From assembly GCF_007197735.1 (NCBI RefSeq), contig NZ_CP041637.1, positions 1,116,001 through 1,180,000 on the forward strand: a stretch of DNA of 64,000 bases, read 5' to 3'. Each line of letters starts with the position of its first letter. Positions within the stretch are counted from its first letter, which is position 1. The notes under the pieces were generated by a model, which saw nothing but the letters and a program-made list of their open reading frames with translations, was not told the DNA's origin and ran no database searches. A program made the position numbers and the translations under genes. This document shows, piece by piece, positions 51,682 to 62,700 of this stretch. This DNA is from Formosa sediminum. GTDB taxonomy: Bacteria; Bacteroidota; Bacteroidia; Flavobacteriales; Flavobacteriaceae.

Positions 51682-54150
51682 ATGAATTTTAGAAAACAAG
51701 TGGTATTTAGTCTGCTTCTTTTTATTTTTTGCTTTAATATACAAGCGCAATCAGGTAAAGACATAACAATAACAGGTCATGTTATAGAGTTAGAATCTAA
51801 ATTACCTTTAGAGTATGCTACCGTAGCCTTTAGGGATAGTAAAGATAATAGTGTTATTACTGGGGGTATTACAGATGCTAAAGGTAAATTTAGTATTTCA
51901 GTTCCAGTAGGTGTTTACAATGTTACATTTGAATATATATCATTTAAAAAGCAAACACTATTAAATAAACAATTAACTAAAAACACAGACTTAGGTAATA
52001 TAGAATTGGCGTTAGATACAGAGTCTTTAGCTGAGGTAGAAATAATTGCAGAAAAAACTACTGTAGATATTAAACTTGATAAGAAAGTATATAATGTAGG
52101 TCAAGATCTAACAGTTAGCGGAGGTACTGTAAGCGATGTTTTAGATAATGTGCCTTCTGTTTCAGTAGATGTAGAGGGAAATATAGCTTTAAGAGGAAAC
52201 GATGATGTTACTATTTTAATTAACGGAAAACCATCAGGATTAGTTGGATTAAGTTCTAATGAAGCGCTAAATCAACTGCCTGCAGATGCTATAGAGCGTG
52301 TAGAAGTTATAACATCTCCTTCAGCCAGATATGATGCAGAAGGAACTGGAGGAATCTTAAATATTATTTTAAGACGTAGTAAATTACAAGGATTTAATGG
52401 GTCTATGACTGCTAATGTTGGTTATCCAGATGCTGCAGGTATATCTGGAAATATTAACTATAGAACAGGAGATTTTAATTTCTTTAATACTACTGGATAT
52501 TCTTATAGAGAATCTCCAGGTAATTCGTCTACAAAAACAGAATATTTTAATACAGAGTTTGATGACGATGGGACTCTTATTAGTGATGAAGAAAATACGT
52601 TTTTAAATGAGGATATTGATTACGATAGAGTTAGAAAAGGTATTAATACTAATTTAGGTGTAGAATGGTATATTAACGACAATACTTCTGTAACAGCCTC
52701 TATGTTTTATAAAGATAGTGATAACAGTTCTAACGCATCAAACGATATTGTAGAAGTTGATAATTTAGGAAATATTCTAAATGAAACGTATAGACACGAT
52801 CCCGAGACTGAAGATGATAAGACGGTGCAATATGCTTTAAACTTCGACAAACAATTTGAAAAACCTGGACATAAATTAACTTTCGATTTTCAATATGAAG
52901 ATACGTCTGAAGATGAACATTCTTTAATTACAGAGAACGGGTTAGAGTCGGAAGAAGTAATCACCCTAGAAGATCAAGAACGTGTTTTACTACAAGCAGA
53001 TTACGTACTTCCGCTAGGAGAAGACAGTCAGTTTGAATTTGGGTACCGTGGTAATTTTAATGATTTAGATACAGATTATACTTTAGCATATTATGTAGAT
53101 GGTGCTTACGAGATAGATGCAGACGTAAGTAATAATTTAATTTATAAAGAACATATTAATGCTATATATTCTCAATACGGTAGTAAGTTTAAAGATAAAT
53201 TCTCGTTCTTATTAGGGTTAAGAATGGAGTCTACAGATATTGTAATAGATCAAAAAACAAGTAACGATTATCAAGATAAAGACTATTTGGGATTATTCCC
53301 TACCATTAATTTAGGGTATGAGTTTTCCGAAGATCAAAGTCTTATGTTAGGCTATAATAGACGTATTAGAAGACCAAGATCCAGATATATAAATCCTTTT
53401 CCATCTAGAAGTAGTACAACCAGTTTATTTCAAGGAAATCCAGATTTAGATCCAAGTTATTCCTCGGGAGTAGATTTAGGTTATTTGTATACTTTTAAGA
53501 AGGTGACTTTAAATTCCTCTATATATTACCAACATGCTACAGATGTGTTTACATTTATTTCTGAGGCAACAGGAGAAACTGTAATTGTTGGTGGTACAGA
53601 AATTTCTGTAATTAAACGTTCGCCTATTAATTTAGCAACAAACGATCGTTATGGATTTGAATTTACAACAACGTATAGACCGAGTAAAAAATGGAATTTA
53701 AATGCCAACTTTAACTTCTTTAACTCTATTACCAGAGGAGATTATAATGGGGTTAATTTTGATGCAGATAACTTAAGCTGGTTTATTAGATTGAACAATA
53801 AAGTAACATTACCTGCCGAAATAGAGTGGCAAACACGACTTATGTATCGTGGTCCTTCAGAAGATGCTCAAAATAAAACAGATGGTATGTTTTATACAAG
53901 TTTAGCATTTAGTAAAGAAGTTTTTAATAAAAATGCTTCAATAACTTTCAATGTTAGCGATGTGTTCAATTCTATGAAAAGATCTACGCTTTCTACTACA
54001 GATACCTATATTAGTGATAGTGAAATGCAATTCAGACAACGCTCATTCAACTTAGCATTTACTTATAGATTTAATCAACAAAAAAGTCGTCAAGAGCGAG
54101 GAGATCGAGACGAAGATACTGGTGGTGATGAAATGGGTTTTGAAGGTTAA
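51682..54150 (+). CDS. TonB-dependent receptor-like outer-membrane beta-barrel protein
   Basis: The 822-residue protein has a signal peptide (1-22, ending IQAQ), a CarboxypepD_reg-like domain (~28-110), a plug domain (~125-215, SDVLDNVPSVSVDVEGNIALRGNDDVTILINGKPSG, RVEVITSPSARYDAEGTGGILNI), and a barrel of the 'outer membrane beta-barrel family 3' kind. The C-terminus is an acidic/charged tail (RQERGDRDEDTGGDEMGFEG), as in several family members. The substrate is unknown. It is a single gene flanked by terminators. Confidence 0.88.
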   Translation: MNFRKQVVFSLLLFIFCFNIQAQSGKDITITGHVIELESKLPLEYATVAFRDSKDNSVITGGITDAKGKFSISVPVGVYNVTFEYISFKKQTLLNKQLTKNTDLGNIELALDTESLAEVEIIAEKTTVDIKLDKKVYNVGQDLTVSGGTVSDVLDNVPSVSVDVEGNIALRGNDDVTILINGKPSGLVGLSSNEALNQLPADAIERVEVITSPSARYDAEGTGGILNIILRRSKLQGFNGSMTANVGYPDAAGISGNINYRTGDFNFFNTTGYSYRESPGNSSTKTEYFNTEFDDDGTLISDEENTFLNEDIDYDRVRKGINTNLGVEWYINDNTSVTASMFYKDSDNSSNASNDIVEVDNLGNILNETYRHDPETEDDKTVQYALNFDKQFEKPGHKLTFDFQYEDTSEDEHSLITENGLESEEVITLEDQERVLLQADYVLPLGEDSQFEFGYRGNFNDLDTDYTLAYYVDGAYEIDADVSNNLIYKEHINAIYSQYGSKFKDKFSFLLGLRMESTDIVIDQKTSNDYQDKDYLGLFPTINLGYEFSEDQSLMLGYNRRIRRPRSRYINPFPSRSSTTSLFQGNPDLDPSYSSGVDLGYLYTFKKVTLNSSIYYQHATDVFTFISEATGETVIVGGTEISVIKRSPINLATNDRYGFEFTTTYRPSKKWNLNANFNFFNSITRGDYNGVNFDADNLSWFIRLNNKVTLPAEIEWQTRLMYRGPSEDAQNKTDGMFYTSLAFSKEVFNKNASITFNVSDVFNSMKRSTLSTTDTYISDSEMQFRQRSFNLAFTYRFNQQKSRQERGDRDEDTGGDEMGFEG

Positions 54151-54157
54151 AATATTT

Positions 54158-54186
54158 AAAAGCTTCCTTTTTAGGAAGCTTTTTTT
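54158..54186 (+). terminator. Intrinsic terminator
   Basis: An 11-bp stem (54158-54168 with 54173-54183), a TTTT loop and a T run. Confidence 0.88.
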
Positions 54187-54227
54187 GTTTAGTATATTAT
54201 TTTACTGTAAAACTCGTTACTTATAAA

Positions 54228-54235
54228 TATATTTG
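54228..54235 (+). promoter_or_regulatory. Candidate -7 element for the PorZ-like gene
   Basis: TATATTTG, 18 bases upstream of the ATG. Confidence 0.45.
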
Positions 54236-54253
54236 AAACATTAAAAAGCTTAT

Positions 54254-56584
54254 ATGTTTAAACGAGTATTTATCCTTTTCTTGGCATTGTGTCCATTTTT
54301 TTCAAAGGCACAAGATTATTCCGATACATGGGACGGATATTTTTCATATTATAATATAAAAGATGTTACAGCTAGTGATAATATAATTTACGCAGTAGCA
54401 GAAAATGCTGTCTTTACTTATAATACTTTAACACAGGAAATCAATACTTTTTCAACCATTCAAGGCCTTTCGGGTGAAACTATTTCTACATTATATTATA
54501 GTTTAGATTATCAAGCTTTAGTCATTGGTTACGATAGTGGTTTAATTGAAATTATTAAAGAAGATACTTCAGAAGTGTTAACAGTAGTAGACATTGTAGA
54601 TAAGACCACCATTCCATCTGTGAGTAAGCAAATCAATCATTTTAATGAATACAATGGGTTACTATATATTTCTACCAATTATGGTATCTCTGTATATGAT
54701 TTAAGTCGTTTAGAATTTGGAGATACCTACTTTATTGGTGATGCAGGTGTACAGACTATAGTGACACAAACTACAATTGCTAATGGGTATATTTACGCCT
54801 CATGTATGAGTAATACAGGACTTAAACGTGCAGCTGTAGACAATAGTAATTTAATAGATTTTAGTCAGTGGTCTACAATTGCTACAGGTAATTTTACTGC
54901 GGTAGAGGCTGTGGCAAATAACGTATATGCTGTAAATTCTAGCCGTACCTTATTTAGGGTTAATAGTACAAATCTTAGTAATTTAAAAGTGTTTTCTAGT
55001 GCGCCTTTAGATGTTAAATCTGCAAACGACGAGTTAATCATCACTACAGAAAATTATGTGTATTTGTACTCAAGCGATTTTAATTTATTAGAAGAAGTTG
55101 GTGGTCTAGATACTAATTTTACAGCAGCTATTACTACTATAAATGATTTTTATATTGGTACAGATAGTTATGGAGTATTAAAATCACCAATAGGGAATAC
55201 TTTAAATGTCGAAGAAATACATCCAGATGGACCATTAATGAATACTCCTTTTTCTGTTGAAGCAGAGTATAATAATGTGTGGGTTACTTATGGCGACTTT
55301 ACTGAAACTTATAACCCATTTCCACTCAGAACACGTGGCCTAAGTCATCTAAAAAATGATGTATGGAAAAATATTCCTACAGATAGTATTTTAGGTGCTA
55401 GAAACTTATCTACTATTTCTATTAATCCAAACAAAATTAACCAAGTTTTTATCAGTTCTTTTTATGATGGTATTTTAGAAGTAGAAGCCGATGTGGTTAC
55501 AACATTACATGATGAAACAAATAGTGGTTTAGAACCTATAGAAGTTTCAGGATCTACAGATATTCGTGTAAATCCAACCACTTTTGATAGTAATGGAGTG
55601 TTATGGAGTTTAAGCGGGCGTATATCTAGTCCTTTAAAATCCTACGATCCTAATACTGGTCAATGGAAATCTTATAGTTTTGAAGGTTTATTTTCAGATG
55701 GACTTAATGGAGAATGGGGGTTTTCAGACATTGCTATAGATAATTCAGGAGTGGTTTGGACAGGTGGTTACGTAAATGGTGTAATTGGTTATGATTATAG
55801 TGCGGGAACTTCCCAAATTAGAAGTTTAAGCGAGGAGTCTGAAAACATGCCAACAACCGTAGTGAAGGCTGTCGCTATTGATAATAGTAACCAGTTATGG
55901 ATTGGTACAATTAGGGGACTTCGTGTGCTTTATAATACCTCTAGTTTTTTTACTTCAAGTACTGTAGAAGCTAGTGAAATTGTCGTGTTAGACGATGGTG
56001 TTGCAAGCGAATTGTTAGCTTTAGAATACATTACGAGTATAGAAGTAGATGGCTCTAATAACAAATGGATTGGAACAATTGGTTCAGGGGTGTTTTATTT
56101 GTCATCAGACGGACAAGAAACCCTATTTCATTTTACAAAAGATAATTCTCCTTTACCATCCAATAACGTTACAGATATTAATATTGATAGTACAAATGGG
56201 AAAGTGTTTATTGCTACAGAGAATGGATTGGTGGCATATAATTCAGGGAGTTCATCTACGCAGGAGACTTATAAAGATGCTTATGTTTACCCCAATCCTG
56301 TGAGACCTAATTTTAATATTACAGAAGATTTAGTAAAAATTAAAGGACTCACAGATCATGTAAATATTAAAATTACCGATATTGAAGGAAATTTAGTGGC
56401 CGAAGCTCAATCTAATGTAAACTCCAGATATAGTGGTTATAATTTAGAAATTGATGGAGGAACCGCATTTTGGAATGGTAGAAATCTTGCTAATAATGTG
56501 GTGCATTCTGGAGTGTATATTATTATGCTATCAGACACAGAAACTTTCGAAACCAAAGTGCTTAAACTTATGATTATACGATAA
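54254..56584 (+). CDS. porZ: PorZ-like type IX secretion system surface protein
   Basis: The 776-residue protein has a signal peptide (1-19, ending SKAQ), two beta-propeller regions (about 20-330 and 340-670) with repeated blades such as NQLWIGTIRGLRVLY and NNKWIGTIGSGVFYLS, and a C-terminal sorting-type domain (YVYPNPVRPNF, GVYIIMLSDTETFETKVLKLMII). This layout and length match PorZ, which in Porphyromonas gingivalis belongs to the attachment complex that processes T9SS cargo at the cell surface. The gene ends in TAATG, overlapping recO by one base. Confidence 0.85.
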   Translation: MFKRVFILFLALCPFFSKAQDYSDTWDGYFSYYNIKDVTASDNIIYAVAENAVFTYNTLTQEINTFSTIQGLSGETISTLYYSLDYQALVIGYDSGLIEIIKEDTSEVLTVVDIVDKTTIPSVSKQINHFNEYNGLLYISTNYGISVYDLSRLEFGDTYFIGDAGVQTIVTQTTIANGYIYASCMSNTGLKRAAVDNSNLIDFSQWSTIATGNFTAVEAVANNVYAVNSSRTLFRVNSTNLSNLKVFSSAPLDVKSANDELIITTENYVYLYSSDFNLLEEVGGLDTNFTAAITTINDFYIGTDSYGVLKSPIGNTLNVEEIHPDGPLMNTPFSVEAEYNNVWVTYGDFTETYNPFPLRTRGLSHLKNDVWKNIPTDSILGARNLSTISINPNKINQVFISSFYDGILEVEADVVTTLHDETNSGLEPIEVSGSTDIRVNPTTFDSNGVLWSLSGRISSPLKSYDPNTGQWKSYSFEGLFSDGLNGEWGFSDIAIDNSGVVWTGGYVNGVIGYDYSAGTSQIRSLSEESENMPTTVVKAVAIDNSNQLWIGTIRGLRVLYNTSSFFTSSTVEASEIVVLDDGVASELLALEYITSIEVDGSNNKWIGTIGSGVFYLSSDGQETLFHFTKDNSPLPSNNVTDINIDSTNGKVFIATENGLVAYNSGSSSTQETYKDAYVYPNPVRPNFNITEDLVKIKGLTDHVNIKITDIEGNLVAEAQSNVNSRYSGYNLEIDGGTAFWNGRNLANNVVHSGVYIIMLSDTETFETKVLKLMIIR

Positions 56585-57303
56585 TGTTTAAATCATCAAG
56601 TGCCATTGTATTATCCAAATTAAAATATCGGGATAACGATCTTATCGTAAGTTGTTACACCAAGGATTTTGGTGTGGTTAGTTTTTTATTACGTGGTGTC
56701 CTTAAAAGCAGGAAAGGGAAAGCTAGAGTGGCCTATTTTCAGTTGTTATCTCAAATCCAAATAGAAGTAGATTTTAACAAAAATAGAGCTTTACAAACCT
56801 TAAAAGATGTAAAAGTAAATGTACTCTATGCAACATTACATACTCAGGTAGTTAAGAGTACCATTGTTATGTTTTTAGCCGATGTTTTGGCAATGGTTTT
56901 AAAAGAGGAAGAAGCAGATGTTGATTTGTTTGAATTTCTAGAACATGCGTTACTGGTTTTAGATGAAACACCCCATTCAGCCAACTTTCATTTAGTATTC
57001 CTAGTACAGTTAACAAAATATTTGGGATGTGCGCCAGATACGACTAATAGTGATTATAATTATTTTAATTTATCTACGGGTCAATTTGAAAAATATGCGA
57101 CTGGAATATATTCTATATCTGGAGATAATTTAAAGTATTTAAAATTGGCATTAGGCATAATTTTTGATGATTTAGACACAATAAAAATGAACGGAAAGCA
57201 GCGGCAATCGTTTTTAGAGATGTTGCTTTTATATTATGAATTGCATCTTGTGCAGTTTAGAAAGCCAAAATCGTTAGCTATTTTTAATCAAGTATTTAAT
57301 TAA
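56584..57303 (+). CDS. recO: DNA repair protein RecO
   Basis: RecO loads RecA on SSB-coated single-stranded DNA in the RecFOR pathway. The 239 residues start with the OB-fold segment SSAIVLSKLKYRDNDLIVSCYTKDFGVVSFLLRGVLKSRKGK, followed by the helical zinc-domain region, here with few cysteines, as is usual in Bacteroidota. The start codon shares a base with the porZ stop, indicating coupled translation. Confidence 0.93.
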   Translation: MFKSSSAIVLSKLKYRDNDLIVSCYTKDFGVVSFLLRGVLKSRKGKARVAYFQLLSQIQIEVDFNKNRALQTLKDVKVNVLYATLHTQVVKSTIVMFLADVLAMVLKEEEADVDLFEFLEHALLVLDETPHSANFHLVFLVQLTKYLGCAPDTTNSDYNYFNLSTGQFEKYATGIYSISGDNLKYLKLALGIIFDDLDTIKMNGKQRQSFLEMLLLYYELHLVQFRKPKSLAIFNQVFN

Positions 57304-57323
57304 CAATCTACTTAATATTCTGT

Positions 57324-59732
57324 ATGAATAAAACTTTACTTATTGCTTTACTGTTCTTTATTTTTCAAACTATACAAGCCCAAAAAATTACCATTTTAAA
57401 TAGCCAAGATGCTACACCAATTCCAGGGGTTGCAGTGTTTAATAGTACAAAAACACAAAGCGAAATTTCTAATCTAGAAGGTATAGTTTCATTAGATAGA
57501 TTTAAAGATAATGATGTGATTTTTTTTAAGCATTTATCGTTTCAGCAATTCTCAATTGTAAAATCTAAGCTTAATACAACTGTTATTTATTTAGATCCTT
57601 CAACAGAAGGTTTGGAGGAAGTACTTATATCAGCATCTAAATTTGGTCAATTAAAACGAGATATTCCTCAGAAAGTACTGTCTTTATCTTCAGATGAAAT
57701 TACTTTTGATAACCCTCAAACGAGTGCAGATCTTTTAGAAAACACAGGAAATGTATACATTCAAAAAAGCCAGTTGGGAGGCGGAAGTCCAATGATTCGC
57801 GGATTATCTACCAATAGGTTGCTAATTACTGTAGATGGCGTACGTATGAATAATGCTATTTTCAGGTCTGGGAATCTTCAAAACGTAATTTCTATTGATC
57901 CTTTTTCAATCGCGCAAACCGAAGTTATTTTGGGTGCCGGATCTGTAGTTTATGGTAGCGATGCTATAGGTGGCGTTATGAGTTTTTATACCAAAAAACC
58001 AGAATTAGCTTATACAGAAAACCAAGTGTTTACGGCGAATTCGGTTGTGCGATACGCCTCTGCTAATAATGAAAAAACGGGTCACTTAGATTTTAATATC
58101 GGATTAAAAAAATGGGCTTTTTTAACCAGTGTGAGTTATACAGATTTTGACGATTTAAGAATGGGTAGTCATGGTCCAGAGGATTATCTGCGTCCTGAGT
58201 ATGTGGTTACAGAAAATGGTGTAGACAGTATGGTTGAAAATTCAAATCCTAAAATTCAAAATCCTACAGGTTATAATCAGATTAATCTCTTGCAAAAGCT
58301 TAGATTTTCACCCCATGAAGATTTAAGTTACGATTTAGGGGTGTATTACTCTGCAACCTCAGACTATTCAAGATACGATAGATTAATTAGATATCAAGAT
58401 GATCATTTGCGTTCTGCAGAATGGAAATATGGACCTCAGCGTTGGTTTATGTCAAATTTTCAAGTAACAAAAATAAACAGAAGCTCGAATTTTTACGATA
58501 AACTTCAAGCCAATATTACCTATCAAAATTTTCAAGAAAGTAGAATAGATAGGGATTATCAATCTATTATTAGAAATATTACAGAAGAGCAAGTAGATGC
58601 CTTTTCGTCAAACATAGATTTAGAAAAAGAACTCAGTTTAAAAACAGAATTATTTTATGGTTTAGAGTATGTTTTTAATAAAGTGCATTCTTACGGCGAA
58701 CAAAAAAATATAGAGGATAATACAGTTGTTAATGCGGTTACTAGATATCCAAATGGTTCAGATTGGTCTTCAATTTCTGCGTATACCAATTTAAAATATA
58801 AGCCAAGCGATCAGTTTGTTTTTCAAACAGGGTTACGTTATAATCATGTGTTTTCTCATGCCGATTTTACAGCAAATAATGCGTTTTTAAACTTGCCTTT
58901 CGATACTGCCAAAGTTAACACAGGAGCATTAACCGGTGCCGCTGGAATTAGTTGGATTCCTGCAGAAATTATACAGTGGAAATTAAATTTTTCAACAGCA
59001 TTTAGAGCGCCAAATATGGACGATATAGGGAAGGTTTTTGATTCTGAACCTGGAGCTGTAGTAGTCCCAAATGATGATATTGATCCTGAATATGCATATA
59101 CCGGCGACTTGGGCGTACGTGTAAATTTAAACGATAAAGTAATTATTGATGCTGCGACTTATTACACGTATTTAGACGATGCTATTGTGCGAGGCGATTT
59201 TGAAATAAAAGGGAATACATATATAGATTATAATGGTGAATACAGTCGCGTACAAGCCATGCAAAATGCCGCCGAAGCACGTATATATGGTTTTGAAGCA
59301 GGAATACAAATACAGTTTACAACTGCTTTAAAACTAACGTCACAATATAATGTTATTGGTGGGTATGAAGTAGAAGACGGAGCACATTACCCGTTAAGAC
59401 ATGCTGCTCCAAATTTTGGAAACACACATTTAACTTGGCAAAAACATAAACTGACTATTGATGCATTTGCTACGTATAATGATGAGGTGTCTTATTTGGA
59501 TTTAGCACCTTCTGAACAAAGTAAAGATTATATTTATGCTAGCGATACAAATGGTAATCCGTATTCGCCATCTTGGTATACTATAAACTTAAGAACTCAA
59601 TATAAATTTAATTCTGGTTTATCTTGTACCGCCAGTTTAGAAAATATTACAGACCAGCGTTATCGTCCTTATTCATCAGGAATTTCGGCGGCTGGTAGAA
59701 ACCTGATTGTAGCCTTAAAATATACGTTATAA
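57324..59732 (+). CDS. TonB-dependent receptor, haem/transferrin-receptor-like
   Basis: The 802-residue protein has a signal peptide (1-19, ending IQAQ), a CarboxypepD_reg-like domain (~22-95), and a plug (~105-225) with QLGGGSPMIRGLSTNRLLITVDGVRMNNAIFRSGNLQNVISIDPFSI and EVILGAGSVVYGSDAIGGVMSFYTKKP. The barrel ends with ENITDQRYRPYSSGISAAGRNLIVALKYTL. The plug wording is close to the haemoglobin/transferrin/lactoferrin receptor group, so haem or iron uptake is a fair guess, not proven. It begins 21 bases after recO and probably shares the porZ-recO transcript. Confidence 0.87.
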   Translation: MNKTLLIALLFFIFQTIQAQKITILNSQDATPIPGVAVFNSTKTQSEISNLEGIVSLDRFKDNDVIFFKHLSFQQFSIVKSKLNTTVIYLDPSTEGLEEVLISASKFGQLKRDIPQKVLSLSSDEITFDNPQTSADLLENTGNVYIQKSQLGGGSPMIRGLSTNRLLITVDGVRMNNAIFRSGNLQNVISIDPFSIAQTEVILGAGSVVYGSDAIGGVMSFYTKKPELAYTENQVFTANSVVRYASANNEKTGHLDFNIGLKKWAFLTSVSYTDFDDLRMGSHGPEDYLRPEYVVTENGVDSMVENSNPKIQNPTGYNQINLLQKLRFSPHEDLSYDLGVYYSATSDYSRYDRLIRYQDDHLRSAEWKYGPQRWFMSNFQVTKINRSSNFYDKLQANITYQNFQESRIDRDYQSIIRNITEEQVDAFSSNIDLEKELSLKTELFYGLEYVFNKVHSYGEQKNIEDNTVVNAVTRYPNGSDWSSISAYTNLKYKPSDQFVFQTGLRYNHVFSHADFTANNAFLNLPFDTAKVNTGALTGAAGISWIPAEIIQWKLNFSTAFRAPNMDDIGKVFDSEPGAVVVPNDDIDPEYAYTGDLGVRVNLNDKVIIDAATYYTYLDDAIVRGDFEIKGNTYIDYNGEYSRVQAMQNAAEARIYGFEAGIQIQFTTALKLTSQYNVIGGYEVEDGAHYPLRHAAPNFGNTHLTWQKHKLTIDAFATYNDEVSYLDLAPSEQSKDYIYASDTNGNPYSPSWYTINLRTQYKFNSGLSCTASLENITDQRYRPYSSGISAAGRNLIVALKYTL

Positions 59733-59765
59733 AAAAAGCCTCAAGATAAAACATGAGGCTTTTTA
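59733..59765. terminator. Bidirectional intrinsic terminator
   Basis: A stem of about 11 bp (59733-59743 with 59754-59764) with A and T runs lies between the TonB receptor and the convergent giant surface protein gene. Confidence 0.85.
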
Positions 59766-59779
59766 GGGTATTAATAAAC

Positions 59780-62700
59780 TTATTGTTTTTTTATAGCTTT
59801 TTTACTTATTGTTTGTCCGTTAGCCAACGTAATTTGTGCAATGTAAGCTGTTCTACTCAATTTAGATACGTCGTAAATTTCTGTACTATTGTTGCCATTT
59901 AAGCTGTAAATACGTCTGCCCAACATATCAAATATTACAACTTTAGAAATAGTGGTATTAGATGTGGTTGCTAATTTTACAAAACCATTATTGAGCTCTG
60001 TAATTACAACGTCAGTCGTTGTTATTGTGGCGTCATTTACCGATAGTGTGGATTGTGAAAATACGAGTTCAAATCGGTCTTCAAAAGTTCCTGTTTCAGA
60101 AGTAAAAACATATTCGCTTTCAGATAATTCGTGAATTTTATTAAGAAGCTTATCGTATAAGTATATTGGTGAAGTTGTTAAAAAATCACCTTCAAGTTGT
60201 GAAATAGATAAACTGTAAATAGTAGGTTCTGTAATAGTTGTTTTAAAACCAAAAGGAATGATTTCATCTAAAGTTAAACTGCTAGAATGTTTGGCTTGTA
60301 TTACATATCTGTTTTCAGGAGCTGTTGGTATATTTGAGTATATTATCGCGTGAATGTCTTCGTAATTGTTGCGTTTAGCATCGTAAAAAGTACCGTCATC
60401 GTCATCTGTTGCGCCATCAAGATAAGCTATAAGAATTTGATTGATAATCCCGTTATCTGTCGTTAAATTTAACCATAATTTATTGGCTGTACTGGTTGTT
60501 CTAAAAAACTGAGTGTTGTTTTCTGTGACTCTCATGCTGTTATTAAAAACAACTTGACTTGTTTTTATATCTCCAGATACTACAGTAGCTGTTGCATTAT
60601 TATCCATAGAAACAAAAAAGCCTTGTCCAGATGGTATATGTCGCGTTGGTAAGATACCGTCACCACCCATAGTTTGTCCTGTTCCATTAATTATAGCATA
60701 ATCACTTTGTGCGTAATTATAGCCTTGATTTCCGTTTGCATTAGCATCAGAAGGTGTGGCTTGAGACCATAAATATATAGCACCATTAGTAGCTCCAATA
60801 CTCTGGTTAATGTTAGTATTTTGCGATAAAAATAAATCTGCATCTAAAGCCGAAGGATACGGATTTCCTATAAGGTTCCAGTTGTTGTCGTTTGTCTCAG
60901 AATCATTTCTATAAATAGGAATATTATAAATTCCATTGTTAAAGGGACCTTCAAAAATATACGTAAATTGACCAGGAAATGTGCTTGAAGAATTATGAGT
61001 TGCTGCATATCCAACACCTGTAATCATGACGCCTGATGCTGAAGTATATTGCCAATCGTCTCCATTGTCATCAACATCATCTTGTCCAGTTAGTGTACTA
61101 TTGTCATTATTAACTTCTCTAGTTGCATCCAGATAATTTTGACCGTTGTACCAAAAAATACGTCTAGCATCTGCTAATGCACTACCAATGGTTTCTCCAG
61201 AAACCGGAGCACTCCAATAGGTATATTCTTCAGCCGAGCCTAAGCTAGAGGTTTCTTTTTCGACTTGAATTTTACTCTTGTCACTTAACACAGCACCATC
61301 TATAATGGCATCATCATTTATTTGAACAAATGAGCCGTCTGTTTTTACAATTACATTCCCATTTACCGTAAAATTGTTGCCAACTACAACATATGTATCG
61401 TTTTCTATTGTTAAAGTATATGGCGCATTTATAGTACATTCACAGGCTTTAAAACTTGTTTCAGAACCTCCAGTTGAGGTGTCGTAATTTCCATTTATAA
61501 TCACATTTGTTCCAAGTGTTGGTACTGTATTTGTTACTGTGCCATCGTCCCAAACCCAAGTTGTCCCATCCCAGATTGCGCCACCAATATTAATTTGTAT
61601 GGCTGTAGAGGCTTCAAAACATGAAGCATCATTTTCTCTTACTTCGCAATAATACTGATAGCTTAAAACACTATTAGCATTCGAAATAATTAAATCTGGA
61701 GAAGCGCTAGAGGTTGTGTAAATGCCACCGTTAGAGATGGTTTTCCATCCTAAACTAGATTCTTCAGGTTTGAACACATACCAAACATATTGTAGAGCGT
61801 TTCCTCCTGCATAGCCTTCGGTTGCAGATACAGTAACGGTAGCTTCGTTACACGCAGTAGCTGTTGCTGTAATGTTGTTAATAATTGGGGGTGAACCTAA
61901 TGAAAAATCATACGTACCAATATCTGTATAATCTACAGGAGTAAAACTATCCCAATCACTAGCATTCCAAGTGGTACTTGGCGCTGTTATACCAGAATTT
62001 TTTCTTCTGTAAGTGTAATTTTTAGTTGTTACAGTAAACGAGCTTCCGGCTGTATCCCCCCAGAGGTCAATCCAGACATTAGATTTGTAAAGCCTTATAT
62101 TATCATTTTCATTAATACCACTAACATTACTCGCTTGATCGTAACCATGTGTTGCATTATTATCTGTAGCATTAGTTCCTCCAAAAGCAAAGACAAATAC
62201 ATCGTTATTGGCAATAGTTCCTGATAAAGCTATAGAACTTGTTGGAGAGTTATTTCCATTATTATGTATTCTAATTTCGTAGTTTGCTAAATTTACACTA
62301 GAACCTGTTCCATTAAAAATTTCTACATATGAATGGGATCCGCTGCCGTGATCTGTTACCTCACTGATAAATAAATCGGTTGTTGTTCCAGAACCGCCTT
62401 CACAACTGGATATTTTTTGGTCTATAACTGTAAATAATTCAGAACTTAAACAGCCTAAATCGTCTGTTATTTCTATACTTCCTGTGGTTGCGCCCGTAGG
62501 AATAGTAACCTCTAATTCTGATGTGGAGGTAACATTTAATGTAGCCGAAATACCGTTTACAGTTGCTGTGGTAAAACTGCCAAAATTACTAATAGTAGAT
62601 GTTATATATACTACTGTATCTATTGGCCCAGTTGCAGGTGATAGCGTTAGAGTGCCTGCTGCACATTCGCCAGTCCCTTGTACTTCAAAAGTATACGGGT

